A DNA stretch of 64,000 nucleotides from an uncultured Bacteroides sp. (GTDB taxonomy: Bacteria > Bacteroidota > Bacteroidia > Bacteroidales > Bacteroidaceae), in assembly GCA_949300425.1 (NCBI GenBank), contig CASGED010000002.1:1-64000 (forward strand), written 5' to 3'. The notes under the pieces are model-generated. The model was not told where the DNA came from, ran no database searches, and saw only the letters and a program-made list of their open reading frames with translations. Position numbers and translations under genes: made by a program. Of the stretch, positions 54,433 through 63,384 are shown in pieces. Position 1 is the stretch's first letter. The number at the start of each line of letters is the position of its first letter.

Positions 54433-55271
54433 TGGGGAAAACGTACATATACCGCTTCTTGAGCATCCTGCTGTTGTGTTTCGTGCAAGCGGCAGGAATC
54501 ATCGTTTGTGGACAGGAACTTTCGCGTGCCGCCTCCAAACGTGCGCATGTAGTGACCAAGGACTCTGCGCGGATAGGCCGTCCGCTTGTTGTCGCATCCT
54601 CGGACAGTCTGGCCAACGTGCAAGGCGAAGCTGCTATAGCGGACAGCATTTCGGAGGAAAACTACAGACATCTTCAAGAACTGACTGAAAGCCCGGAACT
54701 GAAAGCGGATGGTTTGTCGACGGACAGCCTGACGCGCGAACTGAACCGTAAGCAGTGGGTGCCTAACCCTACAACGGCCACTTGGCTGGCGTTGGTGATT
54801 CCGGGCGGGGGACAGATTTATAATCGCAAATATTGGAAGCTTCCCATTATATATGGTGGCTTCGCAGGTTGTGCATACGCGTTGACGTGGAACGGGAAAA
54901 TGTACAATGATTATCAGGCTGCCTACGTGGATGCTGTAAACGAAAATTGGAACGCAACCAGCATCACCGACTTGTTGCCACCGGGCTATCTGGACCGGGT
55001 AGGGAAAACACAAGTTACCGAAACATTACGAAGACGAAAGGACACGTACCGCCGTTGGCGCGATTTGAGTATTTTTGCCACCATAGGTGTTTATCTGATA
55101 TCAGTTATCGATGCTTACGTGGATGCTGAACTGTCCAACTTTGATATTACACCAGATTTGAGCATGAAAGTGGAACCTGCCGTTATCAGCAACCACAGTA
55201 ACGGTTTCCGCAACAATGTAGGCTCGTTGAAGGACAATTCGGTGGGCGTACAATGTAGTTTCCGTTTTTAA
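54429..55271 (+). CDS. DUF5683-family envelope protein
   Basis: The 280-residue protein has a signal peptide (FLSILLLCFVQAAGIIVCGQ), a Ser/Asp-rich region (about 30-105), then two membrane or hydrophobic helices around WLALVIPGGGQIYNRKYWKL and IFATIGVYLISVIDAYVDA. This fits DUF5683, found between parB and mltD across Bacteroidales. The function is unknown. The ATG overlaps parB's stop by 4 bp, and mltD follows after 54 bp. Confidence 0.83.
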   Translation: MMGKTYIYRFLSILLLCFVQAAGIIVCGQELSRAASKRAHVVTKDSARIGRPLVVASSDSLANVQGEAAIADSISEENYRHLQELTESPELKADGLSTDSLTRELNRKQWVPNPTTATWLALVIPGGGQIYNRKYWKLPIIYGGFAGCAYALTWNGKMYNDYQAAYVDAVNENWNATSITDLLPPGYLDRVGKTQVTETLRRRKDTYRRWRDLSIFATIGVYLISVIDAYVDAELSNFDITPDLSMKVEPAVISNHSNGFRNNVGSLKDNSVGVQCSFRF

Positions 55272-55325
55272 AAATGTTGTTAGCAAATGATTGTGATTAA
55301 GTTTAAATACATCTTAAAATATCCC

Positions 55326-56609
55326 ATGAAGAAAACCCTATTCGGTCTGGCCGCACTTCTGATGAGTCTGCATGCAGGACTTCCTGTGTATGCCCAAAAA
55401 AGTATAAACGTCACCATCCATGAGAATGGGACTGAACGTCAGGATACCATAGACTTGCCTCTCAGCATGACTTATCCTTTGGACAGCTTGCTGAATGATT
55501 GGAAGGCAAAGAACTACATCAACCCGGCCAAAGATTGCCAGACTTCTCAGGAAAACCCGCAATTCAGTGATTCGGTTTACATAGACCGCCTTGCCCGGAT
55601 CCCGGCTGTGATGGAAATGCCTTACAATGACATCGTACGCAGGTTTATTGACCAGTATACGGGACGGTTGCGTACACAAGTGTCTTTCATGCTGAGTGCC
55701 TGCAACTTTTATATGCCTATCTTTGAGCAAGCTCTTGACGCTTATAACCTGCCGCTTGAATTAAAGTATTTGCCCATCATTGAGTCCGCGCTCAATCCGT
55801 CGGCGATGTCGCGTGCCGGAGCTTCCGGCCTATGGCAATTTATGTTGCGTACTGGGAAACTATACGGTTTGGAGAGTAACAGTCTGGTGGATGAACGTCG
55901 TGATCCTATCAAGTCCACATGGGCCGCCGCCCGTTACCTGAAGGATATGTATGACATTTATAAAGATTGGAACTTGGTCATAGCTGCCTATAATTGCGGT
56001 CCGGGCAATGTCAACAAAGCCATTCGCCGTGCCGGTGGAAAAACGGACTATTGGGAAATTTATAATTTCCTTCCTCGCGAAACACGTGGTTACGTACCGG
56101 CTTTTATTGCCGCCAACTATGTGATGACATATTATTGTAAGCACAACATTTGTCCTATGGAAACCAACATCCCGGAGGTGACTGATACGGTACAAGTGGA
56201 CAAGCAGCTTCATTTCCAGCAAATAGCCGACATTTGTCACTTGCCTTTGGAAGAAATCAAGAGCCTGAATCCCCAATATAAGCGTAATGTCATACCCGGC
56301 CATACTAAACCGCAGACCTTGCGCCTTCCTTTGGACGCCATCAGTTCTTTTATCGACAACCAAGACACTATTTATGCGCACCGTCAGCAAGAACTGTTCA
56401 AGAACCGGCGTCTTGTTGCCGTCTCAGATACCCGTCCGCGTGCTGTGGCGGGCAAAGGGAAGCCTACTATTTACAAAATACGCCGTGGCGACACATTGGG
56501 ACAGATTGCCGAACGTTTTCATGTCCGCACCAATGACATCCGTTTGTGGAATGGCATTGTCGGAAATCGTATCACGGCAGGTAAGACACTAAAGATATAT
56601 AATAACTAA
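55326..56609 (+). CDS. mltD: Membrane-bound lytic murein transglycosylase D-like protein
   Basis: The 427-residue protein has a signal peptide (LFGLAALLMSLHAGLPVYA) and an SLT domain with the catalytic Glu in LPIIESALNPSAMSRAGASG and LWQFM. The AAYNCGPGNVNKAI motif follows, and one LysM domain at the C-terminus (YKIRRGDTLGQIAERFHV). It cleaves peptidoglycan glycan strands. I chose ATG at 55326 because the signal peptide begins there. Confidence 0.92.
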   Translation: MKKTLFGLAALLMSLHAGLPVYAQKSINVTIHENGTERQDTIDLPLSMTYPLDSLLNDWKAKNYINPAKDCQTSQENPQFSDSVYIDRLARIPAVMEMPYNDIVRRFIDQYTGRLRTQVSFMLSACNFYMPIFEQALDAYNLPLELKYLPIIESALNPSAMSRAGASGLWQFMLRTGKLYGLESNSLVDERRDPIKSTWAAARYLKDMYDIYKDWNLVIAAYNCGPGNVNKAIRRAGGKTDYWEIYNFLPRETRGYVPAFIAANYVMTYYCKHNICPMETNIPEVTDTVQVDKQLHFQQIADICHLPLEEIKSLNPQYKRNVIPGHTKPQTLRLPLDAISSFIDNQDTIYAHRQQELFKNRRLVAVSDTRPRAVAGKGKPTIYKIRRGDTLGQIAERFHVRTNDIRLWNGIVGNRITAGKTLKIYNN

Positions 56610-56637
56610 GAATTTTATTTTTTATTGGCAGAATCGC

Positions 56638-56667
56638 TTGTCCGGTGTCAAAATTTGCTTATTTTTG
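56638..56667 (+). promoter_or_regulatory. Bacteroides-type promoter of relA/spoT
   Basis: TTG (56638-56640), a 19-bp spacer, then TATTTTTG (56660-56667). The predicted transcript begins about 10 bases before ATG 56683, so the start at 56695 is a possible alternative. Confidence 0.65.
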
Positions 56668-56682
56668 CGGGAAGAGAAGTAA

Positions 56683-58962
56683 ATGGATACGGATATGGAA
56701 GAGAACCTCAGTCTGAAAGAGAAAGAAAAAGCCGAAGAGGCGATGATAGAACAAGCGTTTCAGGAACTGCTAAACGACTATCTTCACACCAAGCACCGCA
56801 AACGTGTGGAAATCATTACGAAGGCATTCAACTTTGCCAACCAGGCGCACAAAGGCATAAAACGCCGCTCAGGTGAGCCTTACATCATGCACCCCATTGC
56901 GGTGGCCAAAATTGTGTGCAATGAAATCGGCCTGGGGTCTACGTCCATTTGCGCCGCTCTGTTGCACGATGTAGTAGAAGATACGGACTATACGGTCGAG
57001 GACATTGAAAATATCTTCGGGCACAAGATTGCGCAAATTGTGGACGGACTGACTAAAATCTCCGGCGGTATCTTTGGCGACAAGGCGTCAGCGCAGGCAG
57101 AGAACTTCAAGAAACTGTTGCTGACCATGAGCGATGATATCCGCGTCATCCTCATCAAGATAGCCGACCGCTTGCACAACATGCGCACCTTGGGTTCCAT
57201 GCTACCCAGCAAACAGTACAAGATTGCCGGCGAGACTCTCTATATCTATGCTCCTTTAGCTAACCGGTTAGGCTTGAACCGTATCAAGACGGAATTGGAA
57301 AATCTTAGTTTCAAGTACGAACATCCTGAGGAATACCACGAGATAGAAATGAAGTTGGCCGCTACCGCTGCCGAACGTGACAAGGTCTTCCAGGAATTTA
57401 CCGCTCCTATCCGTGAACAGTTGGACAAAATGGGGCTGAAATATCATATTTTGGCTCGTGTCAAATCCATTTATTCCATTTGGAACAAAATGCAGACCAA
57501 ACATGTGCCTTTTGAAGAAATCTACGACATATTGGCCGTGCGTATCATCTTCACTCCGCGCAGTATGGAAGAAGAATTGAACGACTGTTTTGACATCTAT
57601 GTGGCCATTTCCAAAATATACAAACCTCATCCCGACCGTTTACGTGACTGGGTAAGTCATCCGAAATCTAACGGATATCAGGCCTTGCATGTCACTCTTA
57701 TGGGCAACAATGGACAATGGATTGAAGTGCAGATACGTAGCGACCGGATGGATGATGTGGCAGAGCAAGGTTTTGCCGCCCATTGGAAATACAAGGAAGG
57801 CGGAGGCAGCGAGGATGAAGGGGAATTGGCCAAGTGGCTTAAGACAATCAAAGAAATATTGGACGACCCGCAGCCGGATGCCATTGACTTTCTGGATAAT
57901 ATCAAATTGGGCTTGTTCGCATCGGAAATCTTCGTGTTTACTCCGAAAGGCGAACTGAAAACATTGCCTCAGAACGCTACCGCATTGGATTTCGCATTTT
58001 CTCTTCATACGGATATAGGTTGCCATTGCATAGGAGCGAAGGTAAATCATAAACTGGTGCCTTTAAGCTATAAACTGAAGAGCGGGGACCAAGTTGAGAT
58101 ATTGACTTCCAAGTCGCAACGCGTTCACCCCGAGTGGTTGAACTTTGCCACTACCTCACGAGCCAAAATCGCCTCCATCTTACGCAGGGAAGACAAGGCT
58201 AACCAGAAAGTTGGTGAAACCATGTTGTCCGCTTTCTTGCAGGCTGAAGGCATTCGTATGGATGAATCTTCTTTGGATAAGCTGACAAATTTACACAATT
58301 TCCATACTCCTGATGAACTCTTGGCTGCTATTGGAGCCAAACGCATTACGCTGGGTGATGCTGACCGAAACGTATTCAAAGAAAAACAGAACAAGAGCTG
58401 GAAAAAACTGCTCAGTTTCACATTCGGAGGCGGAAAGGATAATAAAGATGGTAAGGACAGTAAAGAACAGGCTCCATCTGAGACTAAACCGGCTGAGAAG
58501 ATTAATCCGAAAGAGATACTGAAAATTACCGAGGAAACCATCTCCAAGGATTATATCATGGCCGATTGTTGCCACCCCATTCCCGGAGATGATGTATTGG
58601 GGTATATTGACGAGAACAACCGCGTCATCATCCACAAACGCCAGTGTCCCGTAGCCGTCAAACTGAAAAGCAGTTACGGAAACCGTATTATCGCTACACA
58701 ATGGGATACCCACAAAGAATTGTCTTTCCTTGTTACTATTTATATAAATGGTATAGACACCATCGGGCTGCTGAACGAAGTAACCCAAGTCATCTCAAGG
58801 CAACTGAACGTCAATATTCGCAAGTTGGACATTGAGTCTAATGACGGTATCTTTGAGGGGCGTATCAAGCTTTACGTACACGATGTGGACGATGTAAGAA
58901 CCATTTGCAATAACCTGAAGCAGATACAGAACATCAAACAGGTAACACGCGTTGAAGACTGA
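56683..58962 (+). CDS. Bifunctional (p)ppGpp synthetase/hydrolase
   Basis: The 759-residue Rel/SpoT protein makes and breaks the stringent-response alarmone. The HD hydrolase domain holds LLHDVVEDTDYT (near residue 95), and the synthetase domain has VSHPKSNGYQALHVTLMG (near 325). TGS (VFTPKGELKTLPQNATALDF, near 420) and a C-terminal ACT domain follow. The protein appears complete with both active sites. A Lys/Asp-rich linker (about 580-605) is unusual but harmless. Its stop lies 4 bp from the convergent hybrid-regulator stop. Confidence 0.95.
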   Translation: MDTDMEENLSLKEKEKAEEAMIEQAFQELLNDYLHTKHRKRVEIITKAFNFANQAHKGIKRRSGEPYIMHPIAVAKIVCNEIGLGSTSICAALLHDVVEDTDYTVEDIENIFGHKIAQIVDGLTKISGGIFGDKASAQAENFKKLLLTMSDDIRVILIKIADRLHNMRTLGSMLPSKQYKIAGETLYIYAPLANRLGLNRIKTELENLSFKYEHPEEYHEIEMKLAATAAERDKVFQEFTAPIREQLDKMGLKYHILARVKSIYSIWNKMQTKHVPFEEIYDILAVRIIFTPRSMEEELNDCFDIYVAISKIYKPHPDRLRDWVSHPKSNGYQALHVTLMGNNGQWIEVQIRSDRMDDVAEQGFAAHWKYKEGGGSEDEGELAKWLKTIKEILDDPQPDAIDFLDNIKLGLFASEIFVFTPKGELKTLPQNATALDFAFSLHTDIGCHCIGAKVNHKLVPLSYKLKSGDQVEILTSKSQRVHPEWLNFATTSRAKIASILRREDKANQKVGETMLSAFLQAEGIRMDESSLDKLTNLHNFHTPDELLAAIGAKRITLGDADRNVFKEKQNKSWKKLLSFTFGGGKDNKDGKDSKEQAPSETKPAEKINPKEILKITEETISKDYIMADCCHPIPGDDVLGYIDENNRVIIHKRQCPVAVKLKSSYGNRIIATQWDTHKELSFLVTIYINGIDTIGLLNEVTQVISRQLNVNIRKLDIESNDGIFEGRIKLYVHDVDDVRTICNNLKQIQNIKQVTRVED

Positions 58963-58966
58963 TGCA

Positions 58967-61900
58967 TCATTTCTCCCCTAACTGCATCACGTATTGCTTG
59001 GGCGAAAGGTGCATTTTCTTCTTGAAGGCGTCACGGAAACTCTTGATGTCGTTGAAGCCGCACTTCACACAGACGGAGCTGACATTGGTCTCACCACTCT
59101 TGAAGAGCTGGACGGCCTTGAAGATGCGGTACTCGTTGATGAAGTCGATGCCGGTCATGCCTGTCATGGCTTTTATCTTCCGGTAGAAAGAGGAGTGGCT
59201 CATGCCTAATTTTTCCGCTAAGAAAGCGACACTGAGTTCGGGGTCCATCAGATGTTCATCTATCATCTCCTTGCATTTCAGCAGGAAGCGTTGCTCTTCT
59301 TTGGTATATGTCTTCTCGCTCTGTGCCAATGTGTTGGTGATGCTGACCGTTTCCGAACGAGCCAACAGATGATCAATCCGGTTTCGGAGGTATTTCAGCG
59401 AGATAGGTTTGGTAAGATAAGCGTCGGCTCCGCTATCGAAAGCCGTTATCTGGTCTTCTTCGCCCATCTTGGCAGTCAGCATAATCACCGGGATGTGCGC
59501 CAACGTCTTGTCCGCTTTCAGCAAGTGCAGAAACTCCATGCCATCGAGCTTGGGCATCATGATGTCGCAAATCACCAAGTCGGGAAGCTCCTTTCGTACT
59601 AATTCCAGACCATCCATGCCATTGGTGGCTTTCAGTACCCGGAAATCTTCCACTAACGAGCGTTCCAGCATTTCCAGTATCTCCGGCTCATCGTCTATCA
59701 ACAGGATGGTATGCCCGGCGGCGGGAGAAGAAACCTGCACTTCCGGCGTTGTTGGCGTTGGAGAGGTTGCCGTGGAAGCGGGCGTTTTTATTTCTTCCGT
59801 CGGAGCTTCGTCGGCTGTTTCCGTCAGAGGCAAGGTAAAACTGAACTTCGAACCTTTCCCAGGTTGGCTTTCCACCCATACGTAGCCTCCGTGCAGTTCC
59901 ACCAGATGTTTCACGAAAGAAAGCCCGATGCCGTCTCCGGTCGAAGTGGTGGAGGTAGGATTTACCTGGAAGAAACGGTCGAACACCCTATCCTGCAAAT
60001 CCTTAGGGATGCCGATGCCGTTGTCCTCCACGCCAAATACTACTTCGTGTGCCGTCTCGTGGATGGACAATACGACTTTGCCTCCTTCCGGCGTGTACTT
60101 GAACGCATTGGAGATTAAATTAGACAAAATGATTTCCAACTTTTCCGCATCGAAAGCAACCTTGATAAGCGTCTTTTCGGGCAGGAAGTGGAATATAATG
60201 CTTTTCTGCTGGCAAAGTGCCTCGTAGTCGGGCACTAAGTCCTTGCAAAACGAAACGATGTTTTGGCTATGTAATGTCAGTTGCAGTTTCCCTTGTTCCA
60301 ACTTCCGGAGGTCTATCATGCGGGTGATGAGTTTGGTCAGCTTCATGGCGTTGCGGTACATGGCAGACAAGTAGGACTTGGGTACAGAAACCGTCCGTTT
60401 GTTTTCGCTCATCAGTTCTTCCAAGGGGGCCGTTATCAGGAAGATAGGCGTGCGCAATTCGTGAACGACGTTGGTGTAGAAACGCAGCTTGGCTTCGTTG
60501 ATGTTTCGGGCGGTCTCTTTCTCTATCTCTTTCAGCCGGACCAAATGTTTGATGTTCAGTTCGTGGCGGTAGAACAAGAAAGCGGAAAAAAGCGCGCCGG
60601 CTATGAGCAAGGTCCACAGGCACCATGCCCATCCCGTCTGCCACCAAGGCGGGGTTATAATAATCTGTAAAGATGAAACTTCAGGATTCCAATGACCCGA
60701 CAGGTCGGTCGATTTTACATGAAAAGTGTATTTCCCTGGTGGCACGTTGGTATAGGACACTTGTCTGTCCGTACCGATTTCTTTCCAATCTTCTTCAAAT
60801 CCTTCCATGTAACACGCAAACTGAATTTCCTCCGGCGCGAGCATCTCTGCTACGGAAAAGCGAATGCTAAAGAAATTTCGGTTGTAGGGGAGTGTAACTG
60901 TCTTTTCGCCTTTGTCATGCCAGTGTAAACTTTCTTTTGGATGATCCGGGAAGTCCAGCGCATGGAAACAGACGGGATTGTTATAAGAAACCTGCCGGAT
61001 TTCCGCCGGATTGAAATAAATAAGCCCTTTGGTGAATCCCATATAAATGAATTTGTCATCCTTTGCGCAAGCGTGATAGTTGAACTGGCCGTTTTTCCAA
61101 TTGTCCATTCCTCCTATATGGACGAAGGAGTCGTTAGAAGAGATGTATTTATACAGACCTTTATAGGTGCCCATCCACAAATAGCCTTGGGCGTCTTCTA
61201 CGATGCTGACGACCCGGTTGTCCGCAAGTTCCCGCCTGTCTGCATAAGAAGTCAGGACTGAGTCCTTCAAGTTCAACTTGAAAAGACCACAATCTAAAGA
61301 AAGCCACAAATTGCGGGTCGTGTCCATATAGATATAACGGGCATCGTTGGACTCCAGCGGAAGTTTTTCCGCTCCGTCGTAATAATGAGCCAAAACGGAA
61401 TGGGTCCTTTTATCCAATTTATAGAGACCGGAATATCCCGTTCCAATCCAAACGGTATCACCATCGAATGCGATACTGGAAGCCCCGACTATATTATTTA
61501 TCGTTGTAAATGTCTCTTTCTGAGGATCTAATACCAACAAGCTTGGCCCCAATATCCAGATGTGTCCATTGTTGTCCCGATGTATCGTCCATATCTGATT
61601 GGCATTATGGTTCTTGCTTATCTCAGAAAGGTCATAAAGTTTAAAAGTATGTGTGGAACGGGAGAAACGGTACAGCCCCTTCTCGTAGATGCCCATCCAA
61701 ACGTATCGGTCGTCGGCACACATGGACATGACATTGTTTCCGCTCAAATCACTGTTTCGGCGTGAGTATACGGTAGTCTGTCCGGTGGCTCTATCGTAAA
61801 CATTGAGTCCGCCCCCGTCCAAGCCGATGTAAATTTCATCTTGTGTCGGACAGATGGAAGTAACCATATTGTGTGACAACGTACCGTCCGCCGTGCTGAG

Positions 61901-62896
61901 CGTGTGGAAATTATCGAAAGAAGGTGAATAAAGATTCACTCCGCCCCGATAGGTACCTACCCATAACCGTTCTTCCCGGTCCACGAACAAGGCGTGCACC
62001 GCATCGTTGCTGATGGAACTGTTTTGCGGAACAAGATGAGTCCACTTACCACTCTCCCACTCTACCAATCCTCCCCCGTCCGTACCGAACAGGACTTTCC
62101 CTGCATAATCAATTGTCGCCTTGATGTCCGAAACTTTAAAATCATTCCATCTTTCAACAGTTCCTGTTGATGAGACCTTGTAAGCTTCACCCTTGTATCC
62201 GATACCGACACCGACAAACAGCATTTCCGCTGTGGGGCTATAATACATATTATACAAATCAAAATTGACAGTAGACGAATTAACCGAAGGGAACCAACTG
62301 ACAATTGTTCCTTTCTGCGCATTGAGCAAATAAAGTCCGTCTGTCGTATATGCCCAAAACTGATGGTCTTTATAAGGAGCAATAGCCAAGTAAGTCAGGT
62401 TTTTCCTGAAATCAATAGAGGTGAACAAATGCCCTTCCTTACAAGCCCAAAGCTCGCCCGCACTTGTATACACAAGCACCTGCCCGCCGCAATCTATAAT
62501 TTTCCGGACAGGCGAAGTGAGTGGTCTTTCACCATCGAAAGTCCGGACATAGCACGGATAGAACTTATCTTCTTCGAAAGAATATCGGTTCAACCCGCTT
62601 TCCGTGCCTACCCATAAATCGGCACCCGACGCCAAGATGGCTTCTATATGGTTGTTCGCGATGGAGTTTTCATCAGCCGGATTGTGCCTATACGTAATGA
62701 ATTCCTCCCCATCGAACCGGCACAGACCGTTGAAAGTGCCCATCCAAATAAATCCCAAACTGTCTTGCGTGATGCACTTCACGGTATTGTCCGGTAATCC
62801 GTCCGAAGTGTCGAACACTTTAAAATCTTTGATTGTCGCGTGGAAAGGAATCGACACGAGTAAGAGGAATAGAGATATAGCGATCGTTCTCTTCAT
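58967..62896 (-). CDS. Hybrid two-component system regulator (HTCS)
   Basis: The 1309-residue protein has a signal peptide (AISLFLLLVSIPFHA), a periplasmic two-propeller sensor with many W-x-G repeats, a Y_Y_Y domain near 660-740, and a membrane segment near 752-775. HisKA follows with VVHELRTP (His near 810), HATPase (DNGIGIPKDL), a receiver domain with LVICDIMMPKLDG (Asp near 1113), and an AraC-type HTH at the end. Such proteins bind a breakdown product of the target glycan and switch on a PUL. No SusC/D genes adjoin it; the PUL at 15.9-27.8 kb is a possible target. Confidence 0.94.
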   Translation of the reverse strand: MKRTIAISLFLLLVSIPFHATIKDFKVFDTSDGLPDNTVKCITQDSLGFIWMGTFNGLCRFDGEEFITYRHNPADENSIANNHIEAILASGADLWVGTESGLNRYSFEEDKFYPCYVRTFDGERPLTSPVRKIIDCGGQVLVYTSAGELWACKEGHLFTSIDFRKNLTYLAIAPYKDHQFWAYTTDGLYLLNAQKGTIVSWFPSVNSSTVNFDLYNMYYSPTAEMLFVGVGIGYKGEAYKVSSTGTVERWNDFKVSDIKATIDYAGKVLFGTDGGGLVEWESGKWTHLVPQNSSISNDAVHALFVDREERLWVGTYRGGVNLYSPSFDNFHTLSTADGTLSHNMVTSICPTQDEIYIGLDGGGLNVYDRATGQTTVYSRRNSDLSGNNVMSMCADDRYVWMGIYEKGLYRFSRSTHTFKLYDLSEISKNHNANQIWTIHRDNNGHIWILGPSLLVLDPQKETFTTINNIVGASSIAFDGDTVWIGTGYSGLYKLDKRTHSVLAHYYDGAEKLPLESNDARYIYMDTTRNLWLSLDCGLFKLNLKDSVLTSYADRRELADNRVVSIVEDAQGYLWMGTYKGLYKYISSNDSFVHIGGMDNWKNGQFNYHACAKDDKFIYMGFTKGLIYFNPAEIRQVSYNNPVCFHALDFPDHPKESLHWHDKGEKTVTLPYNRNFFSIRFSVAEMLAPEEIQFACYMEGFEEDWKEIGTDRQVSYTNVPPGKYTFHVKSTDLSGHWNPEVSSLQIIITPPWWQTGWAWCLWTLLIAGALFSAFLFYRHELNIKHLVRLKEIEKETARNINEAKLRFYTNVVHELRTPIFLITAPLEELMSENKRTVSVPKSYLSAMYRNAMKLTKLITRMIDLRKLEQGKLQLTLHSQNIVSFCKDLVPDYEALCQQKSIIFHFLPEKTLIKVAFDAEKLEIILSNLISNAFKYTPEGGKVVLSIHETAHEVVFGVEDNGIGIPKDLQDRVFDRFFQVNPTSTTSTGDGIGLSFVKHLVELHGGYVWVESQPGKGSKFSFTLPLTETADEAPTEEIKTPASTATSPTPTTPEVQVSSPAAGHTILLIDDEPEILEMLERSLVEDFRVLKATNGMDGLELVRKELPDLVICDIMMPKLDGMEFLHLLKADKTLAHIPVIMLTAKMGEEDQITAFDSGADAYLTKPISLKYLRNRIDHLLARSETVSITNTLAQSEKTYTKEEQRFLLKCKEMIDEHLMDPELSVAFLAEKLGMSHSSFYRKIKAMTGMTGIDFINEYRIFKAVQLFKSGETNVSSVCVKCGFNDIKSFRDAFKKKMHLSPKQYVMQLGEK

Positions 62897-62919
62897 GGAA
62901 ATTCAATCTTTTGGTCAGA

Positions 62920-62927
62920 CAAATATA
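62920..62927 (-). promoter_or_regulatory. Candidate -7 box for the hybrid regulator
   Basis: The minus strand reads TATATTTG, 23 bp before the start codon. A -33 element is weak. Confidence 0.45.
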
Positions 62928-63059
62928 TTTCTTTTTCCAAAAGAACGAATTAAAAGATAAAGAAAAGAGTGGATTTTCGTCAAAAAAAGGATATTTTTCG
63001 CATCCGCCGGGTGAAAGTTTCACGCTTTCACCGTCCAATATCCTTCTGACTTTTAAGCA

Positions 63060-63357
63060 TCTGTTGTGAAACATCCGTTCTTTTCCTTGCACCCTTCACA
63101 AGGGCGGTGAAACATACTGTGAAAGATATATCTTTCACAGTATTTCGCTTAGAATCAGGAGGTTGAAACGATGTGAAGGCGTGAAACTAAAAACGGAAAA
63201 TTTTGTGTAGAGGGTGAAGCATTCTGTCTTGCCGGTTCAAATACGGCATGTTTTCAGGCGGTCAAATTACGTTTAATCAGAAGGCCGCTCTCATTTAAGG
63301 GGACGGGGCGTGACATTAAATGATATGGGACGTAACATTAAATGATAATTCCCATTT
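63060..63357 (-). repeat. Dispersed intergenic repeat, copy 2 (inverted relative to 28030-28405)
   Basis: The 488 bp between the hybrid-regulator gene and the LptD-like gene hold no gene. Its reverse complement aligns along most of its length with the region upstream of susC, including an identical 29-bp block at 63259-63287. It contains CATTTAATG units at 22-bp spacing, GTGAAA/TTTCAC motifs, the 30-bp palindrome at 63114-63143, and a 21-bp segment also found at 47488-47508. Confidence 0.88.
63114..63143. repeat. Perfect 30-bp palindrome inside repeat copy 2
   Basis: The sequence is its own reverse complement over 30 bases, centred at 63128/63129, with halves ATACTGTGAAAGATA and its complement. 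The matching spot in copy 1 (28235-28254) is also near-palindromic although bases at its centre differ (GCATC rather than TATATC), so symmetry seems kept. Confidence 0.95.
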
Positions 63358-63384
63358 GTCTGCAATTTTTCCGGAAACACTTTT

